Below, piece by piece: positions 9,501 to 15,905 of a stretch of 20,841 bases of DNA. The first letter of the stretch is position 1. Every line of letters begins with the position of its first letter. The notes beneath the pieces were generated by a model. The model saw only the letters and a list, made by a program, of their open reading frames with translations. It searched no databases and was not told the DNA's origin. Where the stretch lies: positions 1 to 20,841 of the forward strand of contig SHWR01000017.1 in the NCBI GenBank assembly GCA_009693745.1. Direction: 5' to 3'. The translations under genes were made by a program, and so were the position numbers. Origin of the DNA: Candidatus Fonsibacter sp. GTDB taxonomy: Bacteria > Pseudomonadota > Alphaproteobacteria > Pelagibacterales > Pelagibacteraceae.

Positions 9501-10753
9501 TAGTAATGGGAAGAAATACTGAAATCATCATTGAAAAAAATGGAACGAACGTTGCAATGTATAAAATTCCATATGGGTCTAAACTTTTTACAAAACCAGA
9601 TCAGCCAGTTAAAAAAGGTCAAAAAATTTGTGAGTGGGATCCATATACTCTGCCAGTTATCTCAGAAACAGATGGTATCGTTAATTTTGTAGATTTAATA
9701 GATGGAGCGTCAATTACAGATTCAACAAACGAAGCAACAGGAATATCTTCTAAAGTTGTATTGGATTGGAGAGGTCAATCTAAGAATCTTGATCTAAAAC
9801 CAAGAATTACATTAAGAGATAACAAAGGTAAAGTTGTTAAAAAGGCAGACGATAATGAGGCAAGGTATTATTTAAATCCAGAGACAATTTTATCAGTTGA
9901 AGACGGAGATAAAGTTAATGCAGGAGACATATTAGCTAGATTACCTAAAGCGACTTCTAGAACAAAGGATATCACTGGAGGATTACCAAGAGTTGCTGAA
10001 TTATTTGAAGCAAGAAAACCAAAAGAAGGAGCAATCATTGCTGAGAACGATGGTAAAATTGAATTTGGAAAAGAAGTTAGAGGAAAGCTTAAAATTACAA
10101 TTAAATCAAAAGCGGGAATTGAATCTTCTTATTTAATTCCAAAAGGAAAACAAGTTAACTTCAATCCAGGTGAAGAAATTAAAAAAGGAGAATATTTATT
10201 AGATGGAAGCCCAGCTCCTCATGATATTTTAAGAATTTTAGGAATAGAAGCTCTTGCAAATTATTTTATAGACGAAGTTCAAGAAGTTTACAGATTACAA
10301 GGCGTTATCATTAACGATAAACATATTGAAGTTATCGTTAGACAAATGTTAAGAAAAGTTGAAATAAAAGCCTCTGGCGATACATCTTACTTAGTAGGAG
10401 AGTTGGTTGATAAAATAGACCTAGAGGAATTAAATAAAAAATTAGTTTCTGAGGGCAAGGCTCCTGCAAAAGTTGATCCAGTGTTATTAGGTATTACAAA
10501 AGCTTCATTGCAGACTAAATCCTTTATTTCTGCAGCTTCATTCCAAGAAACAACAAGAGTTCTTACTGAGGCAGCAATCAAAGGTAAAGTTGATGTGCTA
10601 CATGGTTTAAAAGAAAACGTTATTGTCGGAAGATTAATCCCTGCAGGAACAGGAGATAGTACATTTAAATTCTCCAAAATTGCCCGTGAAAGAGATATGG
10701 AGCTTCAAAATACTAAGGCAAAAGAACCTGCAAAATTAGAAGTCGCTAAATAG
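6593..10753 (+). CDS. rpoC: DNA-directed RNA polymerase subunit beta'
   Basis: The 1386-residue product is close in length to E. coli beta' (1407). The N-terminal zinc site is complete (C71, C73, C86, C89 in the CLCGKYKR...GIICEKCG segment). The catalytic NADFDGD loop is at residues 460-466, with the Mg-binding aspartates D462, D464 and D466. The second zinc site is also intact (C811, C885, C892, C895). Bridge-helix/trigger-loop sequences are recognisable (ADSGARGSAAQMKQLAGMRG and GEPGTQLTMRTFHVGG). The C-terminal part ends in a lysine-rich tail. The gene begins 3 nt after rpoB in the junction TAAATTATG without a Shine-Dalgarno sequence and ends in TAG, unlike most genes here. It closes the nusG-rpoC transcription unit; the next gene is 194 nt away behind its own promoter. 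Confidence 0.99.
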   Translation: MSKELTNLFKKNINKENFNSIKISLASPEKIKSWSFGEIKKPETINYRTFKPEKDGLFCSRIFGPVKDYECLCGKYKRMKFRGIICEKCGVEVTKANVRRERMGHVELSTPVSHIWFLKSLPSRIALAMDMKLKDLERVLYFENFIVIEPGLTEFKKNQLITEEELLKAQEKYGEDQFSAGIGAEAIREILAAIDLSAERERLRELLKNTTSKVAEERTIKRLKLVENFINSGNKPEWMILTVIPVIPPELRPLVPLDGGRFATSDLNDLYRRVINRNNRLKRLMELRAPDIIVRNEKRMLQEAVDALFDNGRRGRVITGTGKRPLKSLADMLKGKQGRFRQNLLGKRVDYSGRSVIVVGPELKLHQCGLPKKMALELFKPFIYARLDKLGLATTIKQAKKIVEKEKSEVWDILEEVVREHPILLNRAPTLHRLGIQAFEPLLIEGKAIQLHPLVTAAFNADFDGDQMAVHVPLSIEAQLEARVLMMSTNNILSPSNGKPIIVPSQDMVLGIYYMSQFFGDQDTKPVGYFLNLDEIAQGLENKSINVHSKIVSRFETADEKGKPVFKTYQSSVGRFLLADVLPKHHKISFDLVNKLLNKKQISELIDVIFRYCGQKETVIFCDKLMRIGFLNAFKAGISFGKDDLVIPESKEKIITEAKKMVEEYETQYSEGLITKGEKYNKVVDQWSKCTDKIANEMMKNISASKINKEDGSITTNSIFMMADSGARGSAAQMKQLAGMRGLMAKPSGEIIETPIISNFKEGLTVLEYFTSTHGARKGLADTALKTANSGYLTRRLCDVSQDVIVRIKFCGTKKHINIGEIIEGGNIIVSLTERSLGRIAAKDIKASNTGDVIVKAKQLIEEKQCELMDAAGVKSIDVYSAITCEAKDGICSTCYGRDLARGRLVSIGECVGMIAAQSIGEPGTQLTMRTFHVGGTAQIKQESSVTAPSEGILRVSNQNLIENSKKELIVMGRNTEIIIEKNGTNVAMYKIPYGSKLFTKPDQPVKKGQKICEWDPYTLPVISETDGIVNFVDLIDGASITDSTNEATGISSKVVLDWRGQSKNLDLKPRITLRDNKGKVVKKADDNEARYYLNPETILSVEDGDKVNAGDILARLPKATSRTKDITGGLPRVAELFEARKPKEGAIIAENDGKIEFGKEVRGKLKITIKSKAGIESSYLIPKGKQVNFNPGEEIKKGEYLLDGSPAPHDILRILGIEALANYFIDEVQEVYRLQGVIINDKHIEVIVRQMLRKVEIKASGDTSYLVGELVDKIDLEELNKKLVSEGKAPAKVDPVLLGITKASLQTKSFISAASFQETTRVLTEAAIKGKVDVLHGLKENVIVGRLIPAGTGDSTFKFSKIARERDMELQNTKAKEPAKLEVAK

Positions 10754-10770
10754 GAATTAGCTAAGTTTTT
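10745..10770 (+). terminator. Possible weak intrinsic terminator after rpoC
   Basis: GCTAA (10745-10749) and TTAGC (10757-10761) can pair around a 7-nt loop that includes the rpoC stop codon. A stretch TAAG and then five T (10766-10770) follows. The stem is only 5 bp with two G-C pairs and the T-tract is displaced by 4 nt, so termination would be inefficient at best and some read-through into the str genes is likely. Chance is a real alternative in A+T-rich DNA. Confidence 0.3.
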
Positions 10771-10806
10771 CAATATTAAATAAGCAGTTTTTAACACAAC
10801 TACAAT

Positions 10807-10834
10807 TTGACCTTTCGTGTAATTTAAGTATTAT
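10807..10834 (+). promoter_or_regulatory. Sigma70-type promoter of the rpsL (str-S10-spc) unit
   Basis: TTGACC (10807-10812) and TATTAT (10829-10834) each match the sigma70 consensus boxes at five of six positions and are separated by 16 bp. They lie in the only long gap of the window, in the right orientation, and would start RNA near 10841, about 107 nt before rpsL. This would be the main promoter for all genes from rpsL to beyond the window end. The boxes are seen; activity is inferred. Confidence 0.7.
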
Positions 10835-10840
10835 GCCCAC

Positions 10841-10947
10841 ACTTTTTTAAGGTAGCAAGTGAGGCTCTCAAGCACTTAAACTCCTACCAGATTTTAGGTT
10901 TCGACCTTATTTTCTATCCTTAAATTATTAAAATTTTTTAGAAATTT
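10841..10947 (+). promoter_or_regulatory. Structured 5' leader of the rpsL operon (candidate regulatory RNA)
   Basis: The predicted transcript leader holds nested complementary segments. GGTAG (10851-10855) can pair with CTACC (10884-10888). Inside that stem AAGTG (10857-10861) can pair with CACTT (10873-10877), leaving an internal loop. AGGT-TTCG-ACCT (10896-10907) forms a short UUCG-capped hairpin. AAATTT (10931-10936 and 10942-10947) can pair right up to the start codon. Alternative pairings exist: AAGGT (10849-10853) with ACCTT (10904-10908), and CCTA (10883-10886) with TAGG (10895-10898). They exclude the first set, so a switch is conceivable. No start codon with a sensible reading frame and no Shine-Dalgarno sequence is seen. 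I do not recognise a known RNA family. A ribosomal-protein-sensing leader is an inference from position. Confidence 0.4.
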
Positions 10948-11319
10948 ATGCCAACAATTAATCAACTCGTTAAACGAGGAAGAATTAAACCTAAAGTAAG
11001 GAATAAAGTTCCTGCGTTAGAAGCGTCCCCTCAAAAAAGAGGAGTTTGTACCAGAGTTTATACAACAACCCCAAAAAAACCAAACTCAGCATTACGTAAA
11101 GTTGCTAGAGTTCGTTTATCTAACGGATTTGAAGTTACTAGTTATATCCCAGGAGAAGGTCATAACTTGCAAGAGCACTCAGTGGTTATGATCAGAGGAG
11201 GAAGAGTAAAAGATTTGCCAGGAGTTCGTTATCATACTATCAGAGGAGTTCTTGATACTCATGGTGTTACAAAAATGAAACAACAAAGATCTAAATACGG
11301 AGCAAAGAGACCTAAATAA
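10948..11319 (+). CDS. rpsL: 30S ribosomal protein S12
   Basis: This 123-residue S12 has the standard length and near-universal sequence: MPTINQLVKRGR at the start, VYTTTPKKPNSALRKVARV in the middle and GGRVKDLPGVRYH later. S12 lies at the decoding centre and controls accuracy. K43 and K88, the classic streptomycin-resistance positions (counting Met as 1), are wild type. D89, the residue methylthiolated by RimO in E. coli, is also present. It is the first gene after the promoter and the leader of about 107 nt. There is no clear Shine-Dalgarno sequence; the 25 nt before ATG are almost all A+T. rpsG begins 2 nt after the stop. Confidence 0.99.
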   Translation: MPTINQLVKRGRIKPKVRNKVPALEASPQKRGVCTRVYTTTPKKPNSALRKVARVRLSNGFEVTSYIPGEGHNLQEHSVVMIRGGRVKDLPGVRYHTIRGVLDTHGVTKMKQQRSKYGAKRPK

Positions 11320-11321
11320 TT

Positions 11322-11792
11322 ATGTCACGAAGAAGAAAACAAACAAAAAGAGATGTAAGTCCAGATCCAGTTTATAAATCTAAGGTTGTTACAAAATTTA
11401 TGAATTCTTTAATGTATCAGGGAAAAAAAACAGTTGCTGAAAAAATTTTATATAAAACTCTTGAATTAATTAAAGCCAAGACAAATGACGATCCTATTAA
11501 AGTTTTTAATGATGCTCTTAAGAACGTAAAACCAAATTTAGAAGTTAAATCTAGAAGAGTTGGAGGAGCAACGTATCAAGTTCCAGTTGATGTAAGAGCA
11601 GATAGAGCTCAGGCTTTAGCAATTCGTTGGCTAATAGATGCTTCAAGAAAAAGAACAGACAAAAGTATGCAGGAAAAATTACTAAAAGAATTATTAGATG
11701 CCGCATCTAACAAAGGTTCAGCAATTAAAAAAAGAGAAGACACTCACAAAATGGCAGAAGCTAACAAAGCTTTTGCGCATTTTAGATGGTAA
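11322..11792 (+). CDS. rpsG: 30S ribosomal protein S7
   Basis: At 156 residues this is a typical bacterial S7. The family start MSRRRKQTKRDVSPDPVYKS, the rRNA-binding VKSRRVGGATYQVPVDV (about residues 74-90) and the C-terminal HKMAEANKAFAHFRW are all present. S7 nucleates assembly of the 30S head and contacts E-site tRNA. In E. coli S7 represses its own operon by binding the roughly 100-nt rpsL-rpsG spacer. Here that spacer is 2 nt (TAATTATG), so that mechanism cannot operate in the same place. The fusA start lies 4 nt after the stop. Confidence 0.99.
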   Translation: MSRRRKQTKRDVSPDPVYKSKVVTKFMNSLMYQGKKTVAEKILYKTLELIKAKTNDDPIKVFNDALKNVKPNLEVKSRRVGGATYQVPVDVRADRAQALAIRWLIDASRKRTDKSMQEKLLKELLDAASNKGSAIKKREDTHKMAEANKAFAHFRW

Positions 11793-11796
11793 ATTT

Positions 11797-13872
11797 ATGA
11801 CTGAAAAATATCCAATAGACAAATATAGAAACATAGGTATCGCTGCTCATATTGATGCTGGCAAAACCACTACTATTGAAAGAATTTTATATTACACAGG
11901 TAAGGCTCATAAAATCGGTGAGGTACATGACGGCGCTGCAACTATGGACTGGATGGAACAAGAACAAGAAAGAGGAATTACAATTACATCAGCAGCAACA
12001 ACTTGTTTTTGGAAAGATCATAGAGTTAATATTATCGATACACCAGGACACGTTGATTTTACTATTGAAGTTGAAAGATCGTTAAAAGTTCTAGACGGTG
12101 CAGTTGCTTGTTTTGATGGAGTTGCAGGTGTTGAGCCTCAGTCTGAAACAGTATGGAGACAGGCAGACAAATATAAAGTTCCAAGAATTTGTTTTGTTAA
12201 TAAATTAGATAGAACTGGAGCTAATTTTTTCATGTGCGTGGACATGATTAAAGACCGTTTAGGAGCAGTTCCTATAGTGCTTCAACTACCAATTGGCATC
12301 GAAGGTACATTTAAAGGAGTTGTTGATCTTGTGTCAATGAAAGGTGTTGTTTGGCAGGATGAAAGTTTAGGAGCGAAATTTGATTACGTTGAGATTCCAG
12401 CAGACCTTAAAGAACAAGCCATTAAATATAGAAAAGAATTAGTAGAACTTGCTGTTGAGCTAGATGAAAAAGTAATGGAAAATTATCTTAACGGTAAAGA
12501 TCCATCAGAAGCAGAATTAAAAGCCTGCATAAGAAAAGGAACAATTTCTTTTGCTTTTGTTCCGATAATTTGCGGAGCCGCTTTTAAAAATAAAGGAGTA
12601 CAATTAATTTTAGATGCAGTAGTAGATTATTTACCAAGTCCTAAAGACGTTGGTCAAGTTAAAGGCGTTAAACCAGATACAGAAGAAGAATTAATTAGAA
12701 AATGTACCGATGAAGAACCATTTTCTGCTTTAGCATTTAAAATAGCAAATGACCCATTTGTTGGATCGTTAACATTTATTAGAATTTATTCAGGAACATT
12801 ATCTACAGGCACAGGAGTTCTTAATGCAACAACTGGAAAAGAAGAAAGAATTGGTCGTATGTTATTGATGCATGCAAATAATAGAGAAGATATTAAAAGT
12901 GCAAGTGCCGGTGACATAGTTGCTTTAGCTGGTCTTAAAAGTACAATTACAGGACATACTCTTTGCGACAAAAACAATCCAATCGTATTAGAGTCTATGG
13001 ATTTCCCTGAACCAGTTATTGAAATTGCAGTAGAGCCTAAAACGAAAAATGACCAAGAAAAAATGGGAGAAGCTCTCAACCGTTTAGCAAAAGAAGATCC
13101 TTCATTTAGAGTTTCTTCAGACAATGAATCTGGACAAACAATTATTAAAGGGATGGGTGAGTTACATCTCGAAATTATTGTAGATAGAATGAAAAGAGAA
13201 TTTAAAGTTGAAGCTAATATTGGAGCGCCCCAAGTTGCCTATAGAGAAACAATTACTTCATCCTCTAAACTTGAGTATACACATAAAAAACAAAGTGGTG
13301 GAGCAGGACAATTTGCTAAAATTAAATTAGCTGTCGAACCTCTTTCTCAAGGAGAAGGTAGAATTGTTGAAAATTTAATTAAAGGTGGAGCAATCCCAAG
13401 AGAATTTATTCCGGGAGTTGAAAAAGGTATATTAAGCGTTGCAGATTCGGGAGTATTAGCAGGCTTTCCATTATTAGATTATAAAGTTCAAATTTTAGAC
13501 GGATTACATCACGAAGTAGACTCTAGTCCTTTAGCATTTGAATTAGCAGCAAGATATTGTTTTAGAGAATTATGTCTACAAGCACATCCAAAACTTTTAG
13601 AACCAATTATGAAAGTTGAAGTAGTGACACCAGAAGATTATATGGGTGATGTTATTGGAGATTTGAACAGCAGAAGAGGTCAGGTTGGATCGACCGATAA
13701 AAGAGGTAATGCCGCTGTTATCAATGCAATGGTTCCACTTGCAAATATGTTTGGTTACGTAAACACTTTAAGATCAATGTCTCAAGGTAGAGCACAATAT
13801 ACAATGCAGTTTGATCATTATGATCGCGTTCCTCAAAACGTTCAGGATGAAGTTACAAAAAAAATGGCTTAA
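11797..13872 (+). CDS. fusA: Translation elongation factor G
   Basis: EF-G, 691 residues, is the GTPase that drives tRNA-mRNA translocation and, with RRF, ribosome recycling. The GTPase motifs are AHIDAGKT (P-loop, residues 17-24), the switch segment ERGITITSAATTCFW, DTPGH (81-85) and NKLD (135-138). Domains II-V follow, with SGGAGQFAKIKLAVEP in domain IV and a normal C-terminus (YDRVPQNVQDEVTKKMA). I chose the ATG at 11797 because it gives the usual N-terminus (MTEKYPIDKYRNIGIAAHID). The frame stays open upstream into rpsG to an ATG at 11698, but those extra 33 residues are just rpsG read in another frame. The next gene, 3 nt away, is rpsJ rather than the tuf gene often found here. Confidence 0.99.
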   Translation: MTEKYPIDKYRNIGIAAHIDAGKTTTIERILYYTGKAHKIGEVHDGAATMDWMEQEQERGITITSAATTCFWKDHRVNIIDTPGHVDFTIEVERSLKVLDGAVACFDGVAGVEPQSETVWRQADKYKVPRICFVNKLDRTGANFFMCVDMIKDRLGAVPIVLQLPIGIEGTFKGVVDLVSMKGVVWQDESLGAKFDYVEIPADLKEQAIKYRKELVELAVELDEKVMENYLNGKDPSEAELKACIRKGTISFAFVPIICGAAFKNKGVQLILDAVVDYLPSPKDVGQVKGVKPDTEEELIRKCTDEEPFSALAFKIANDPFVGSLTFIRIYSGTLSTGTGVLNATTGKEERIGRMLLMHANNREDIKSASAGDIVALAGLKSTITGHTLCDKNNPIVLESMDFPEPVIEIAVEPKTKNDQEKMGEALNRLAKEDPSFRVSSDNESGQTIIKGMGELHLEIIVDRMKREFKVEANIGAPQVAYRETITSSSKLEYTHKKQSGGAGQFAKIKLAVEPLSQGEGRIVENLIKGGAIPREFIPGVEKGILSVADSGVLAGFPLLDYKVQILDGLHHEVDSSPLAFELAARYCFRELCLQAHPKLLEPIMKVEVVTPEDYMGDVIGDLNSRRGQVGSTDKRGNAAVINAMVPLANMFGYVNTLRSMSQGRAQYTMQFDHYDRVPQNVQDEVTKKMA

Positions 13873-13875
13873 ATT

Positions 13876-14184
13876 ATGGATAAGCAGAATATTAGAATTA
13901 AATTAAGAGCGTATGATCACAAAGTGTTAGATCAATCTACTATTGAGATTGTAAACACAGCGAAAAGAACAGGAGCTCAAGTCAGAGGGCCAATACCTCT
14001 TCCTACACGTAAAGAAATTTTTACAGTATTGAGATCACCTCATATCGATAAAAAAAGTAGAGAACAGTTTGAAACAAGAACACATAAACGAATGATAGAT
14101 ATTTTAGATCCAACACCTCAAACAGTTGAAGCGTTAATGAAATTAGATCTAGCTTCAGGCGTTGATGTAGAAATTAAGATTTAA
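13876..14184 (+). CDS. rpsJ: 30S ribosomal protein S10
   Basis: This 102-residue protein is full-length S10, with the conserved start MDKQNIRIKLRAYDHKVLDQ, the loop segment GPIPLPTRKEIFTVLRSPH and the DILDPTPQTVEALMKLDL region. It is part of the 30S head and, as NusE, pairs with NusB in antitermination and with the NusG KOW domain, whose gene lies at the left end of this window. It follows fusA after ATT in the junction TAAATTATG with no Shine-Dalgarno sequence. There is no leader of the kind through which L4 controls the S10 operon in E. coli, so rpsJ must be transcribed with fusA. Confidence 0.99.
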   Translation: MDKQNIRIKLRAYDHKVLDQSTIEIVNTAKRTGAQVRGPIPLPTRKEIFTVLRSPHIDKKSREQFETRTHKRMIDILDPTPQTVEALMKLDLASGVDVEIKI

Positions 14185-14187
14185 ATT

Positions 14188-14973
14188 ATGACTTTAGGGT
14201 TAATAGGTAAAAAAATTGGCATGACAAGAAGATTTTATGAGAACGGACAATCTGTTCCTGTAACAGTTCTTCATGTTGAGCCAGGCAAAGTAGTAGATGT
14301 TATCACTAAAGAAAAACGCGGTTACAGCGCAGTACTAGTTGGTTTTGGACACATTAAAAATTCAAAAGTTACAAAACAAATGAAAGGTGTTTTTGCAAAA
14401 AAATCTTTAGAACCTAAGAAAATTTTAAAAGAATTTAGAGTAGATAAAGACAGCGATCTTAAATTAGGCTCAGACGTAGATTTAAATATTTTTAAAGATA
14501 TCAATTTTGTAGACATCAGATCAAAAACGATTGGAAGAGGTTTTGCCGGAGTTATGAAAAGACATAATTTTTCTGGATTAAGAGCAACTCATGGTGTTTC
14601 GGTTTCTCATAGATCGCATGGTTCTACAGGACAAAGACAAGATCCAGGTAGAGTTTTCAAAGGTAAAAAAATGGCTGGTCACATGGGAGATAAGTTTAGA
14701 ACAGTTGAAAGACTTGAAATTATTGAAACAGATTTAGAAAATAATTTATTATTTGTTAAAGGTTCAGTACCAGGAGCAAAAAATGCTGTAGTTGAGATTA
14801 ATAAAGCTGTTAAAGAAAGAAATAAAAGAACTATGAAAGATACTATTCAAGCTTTTAAAAGTGATCTTGCTGAAGGATTAAAAGAAAAATCAAACAAAAA
14901 AGAAAAAAGCGCAGAAACAAATAAAAAAGATGCAAAACCAGCAGCAACGCTTGCGGCAGAGAAAAAAAATTAA
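14188..14973 (+). CDS. rplC: 50S ribosomal protein L3, with basic C-terminal extension
   Basis: This 261-residue L3 is longer than the E. coli protein (209). The N-terminal LGLIGKKIGMTRRFYENGQ and the GFAGVMKRHNFSGLRATHG to GQRQDPGRVFKGKKMAGHMG core are intact; the core extends toward the peptidyl-transferase centre and includes the Gln that PrmB methylates in E. coli. The last roughly 50 residues (from about NKAVKERNKRTMKDTIQ) are charged, dominated by Lys, Glu and Ala, and look disordered. Part of this tail is probably an alphaproteobacterial-type extension. L3 is one of the earliest 50S assembly proteins. It follows rpsJ after ATT. rplD begins 4 nt after its stop. Confidence 0.98.
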   Translation: MTLGLIGKKIGMTRRFYENGQSVPVTVLHVEPGKVVDVITKEKRGYSAVLVGFGHIKNSKVTKQMKGVFAKKSLEPKKILKEFRVDKDSDLKLGSDVDLNIFKDINFVDIRSKTIGRGFAGVMKRHNFSGLRATHGVSVSHRSHGSTGQRQDPGRVFKGKKMAGHMGDKFRTVERLEIIETDLENNLLFVKGSVPGAKNAVVEINKAVKERNKRTMKDTIQAFKSDLAEGLKEKSNKKEKSAETNKKDAKPAATLAAEKKN

Positions 14974-14977
14974 TTAT

Positions 14978-15604
14978 ATGAAAATAAAAGAATTAGGAAT
15001 TAATGGAAAAGACGTTGGAGATGTTGAAGTTTCTGACAATATCTTTTCGTTAAAACCTAGAAAAGACATCATAAAAATGGTTGTTGATTGGCAAATAAGT
15101 CGTCACTCAAAAAAAACTGGTTATACAAAAACTAGAGGAGAAGTTGCTGGTTCAAGAAGAAAAATAGTACCACAAAAAGGATCTGGAGGAGCTAGGCATG
15201 GTAATATTACAGCACCAATATTTGTTGGCGGTGGTATTGCGCATGGGCCAAAAGCAAAAGGGAAGCATAGAGTAAAAAGATTGAATAAAAAAGTAAGAAA
15301 ATTGGGACTTAAACATGCTTTATCTAGCAAAGTTTTAGATAATAAAATTAATGTTTTATCAGATAAGGATTTTAAAAATTTTAAAACTAAAGATTTCAGT
15401 AAGTTTTTATCAAAAATTAATTCAAAAAGTGCATTGTTAATTTATGACAATGAAAATGAAGTTTTATTAAATAATGTTAAAAATATTAAAAACATTAAGA
15501 ATATTCCAGAGATTGGAACAAATGTTTATGATGTTTTGAAATATCAAAACGTTTTATTCACACATTCTTCAATCAAAAAACTTCAAGAAAGATTATTAAA
15601 ATGA
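14978..15604 (+). CDS. rplD: 50S ribosomal protein L4
   Basis: L4, 208 residues, has the standard length. The extended loop that reaches the exit tunnel is visible around residues 45-85 (TKTRGEVAGSRRKIVPQKGS and ARHGNITAPIFVGGGIAHGP). I chose ATG 14978, giving MKIKELGINGKDVGDVEVSD; an in-frame ATG at 14930 lies inside rplC and adds 16 unrelated residues. The C-terminal half is very Lys/Asn-rich and contains a short direct repeat, NVKNIKNIKNI, from repeated A+T-rich codons at about 15475-15505. In E. coli L4 represses its own operon; no matching leader is seen here. The stop is TGA and overlaps the rplW start by 4 nt (ATGA). Confidence 0.98.
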   Translation: MKIKELGINGKDVGDVEVSDNIFSLKPRKDIIKMVVDWQISRHSKKTGYTKTRGEVAGSRRKIVPQKGSGGARHGNITAPIFVGGGIAHGPKAKGKHRVKRLNKKVRKLGLKHALSSKVLDNKINVLSDKDFKNFKTKDFSKFLSKINSKSALLIYDNENEVLLNNVKNIKNIKNIPEIGTNVYDVLKYQNVLFTHSSIKKLQERLLK

Positions 15605-15903
15605 AAAAAAGAGCTGATAATTTCTCATACGATATTATTCTTGAGCCTGTAGTAACTGAAAAATCTACAAATCTAAGCTCATTAAATAAAGTTGTATTTA
15701 AAGTTGCTCCTTTTGCAACAAAAGCAAATATTAAAAAAAGTGTTGAAAAACTTTTTAAAGTAAACGTTGTTAAAGTTAATACTATTAATCTTCATCCTAG
15801 ATTTAAAATTGTAAGAGGCAGAGTCGCAAGAACCTCAGGTTATAAAAAAGCTATTGTTACTTTGAAAAAAGGGCAATCAATTGATATTACAACTGGAATA
15901 TAA
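15601..15903 (+). CDS. rplW: 50S ribosomal protein L23
   Basis: This 100-residue L23 has the family pattern ILEPVVTEKSTNLSS near the start, VVFKVAPFATKANIKKSVEK in the middle and VRGRVARTSGYKKAIVTLKK toward the end. L23 lies at the exit of the peptide tunnel and is the docking site for trigger factor and SRP. The ATG overlaps the rplD stop (ATGA), implying coupled translation; no strong Shine-Dalgarno sequence is seen. rplB starts 2 nt after the stop. Confidence 0.98.
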   Translation: MKKRADNFSYDIILEPVVTEKSTNLSSLNKVVFKVAPFATKANIKKSVEKLFKVNVVKVNTINLHPRFKIVRGRVARTSGYKKAIVTLKKGQSIDITTGI

Positions 15904-15905
15904 AA

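Noticed and set aside
10833..10850. Five-codon leader peptide starting ATG at 10833 upstream of rpsL
   Set aside because: The ATG overlaps the -10 box, upstream of the expected transcription start, so it would not be in the mRNA.
11698..11796. Extended fusA start at 11698
   Set aside because: The extra 33 residues are rpsG coding sequence read in another frame; the ATG at 11797 gives the normal EF-G N-terminus.
11852..12085. Forward 77-codon frame inside the 5' part of fusA
   Set aside because: Out-of-frame reading of the EF-G GTPase motifs; no ribosome binding site and no family resemblance.
12786..13124. Reverse-strand open frame of 112 codons inside fusA
   Set aside because: Antisense shadow of EF-G domain II-III; no independent support.
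14930..14977. Extended rplD start at 14930
   Set aside because: The 16 added residues come from the tail of rplC in another frame; the ATG at 14978 gives a normal L4 start.
15475..15505. Short tandem repeat in rplD (NVKNIKNIKNI)
   Set aside because: Only two to three imperfect copies of a 9-nt A+T-rich unit in a Lys/Asn-rich tail; consistent with base composition, not a functional repeat array.
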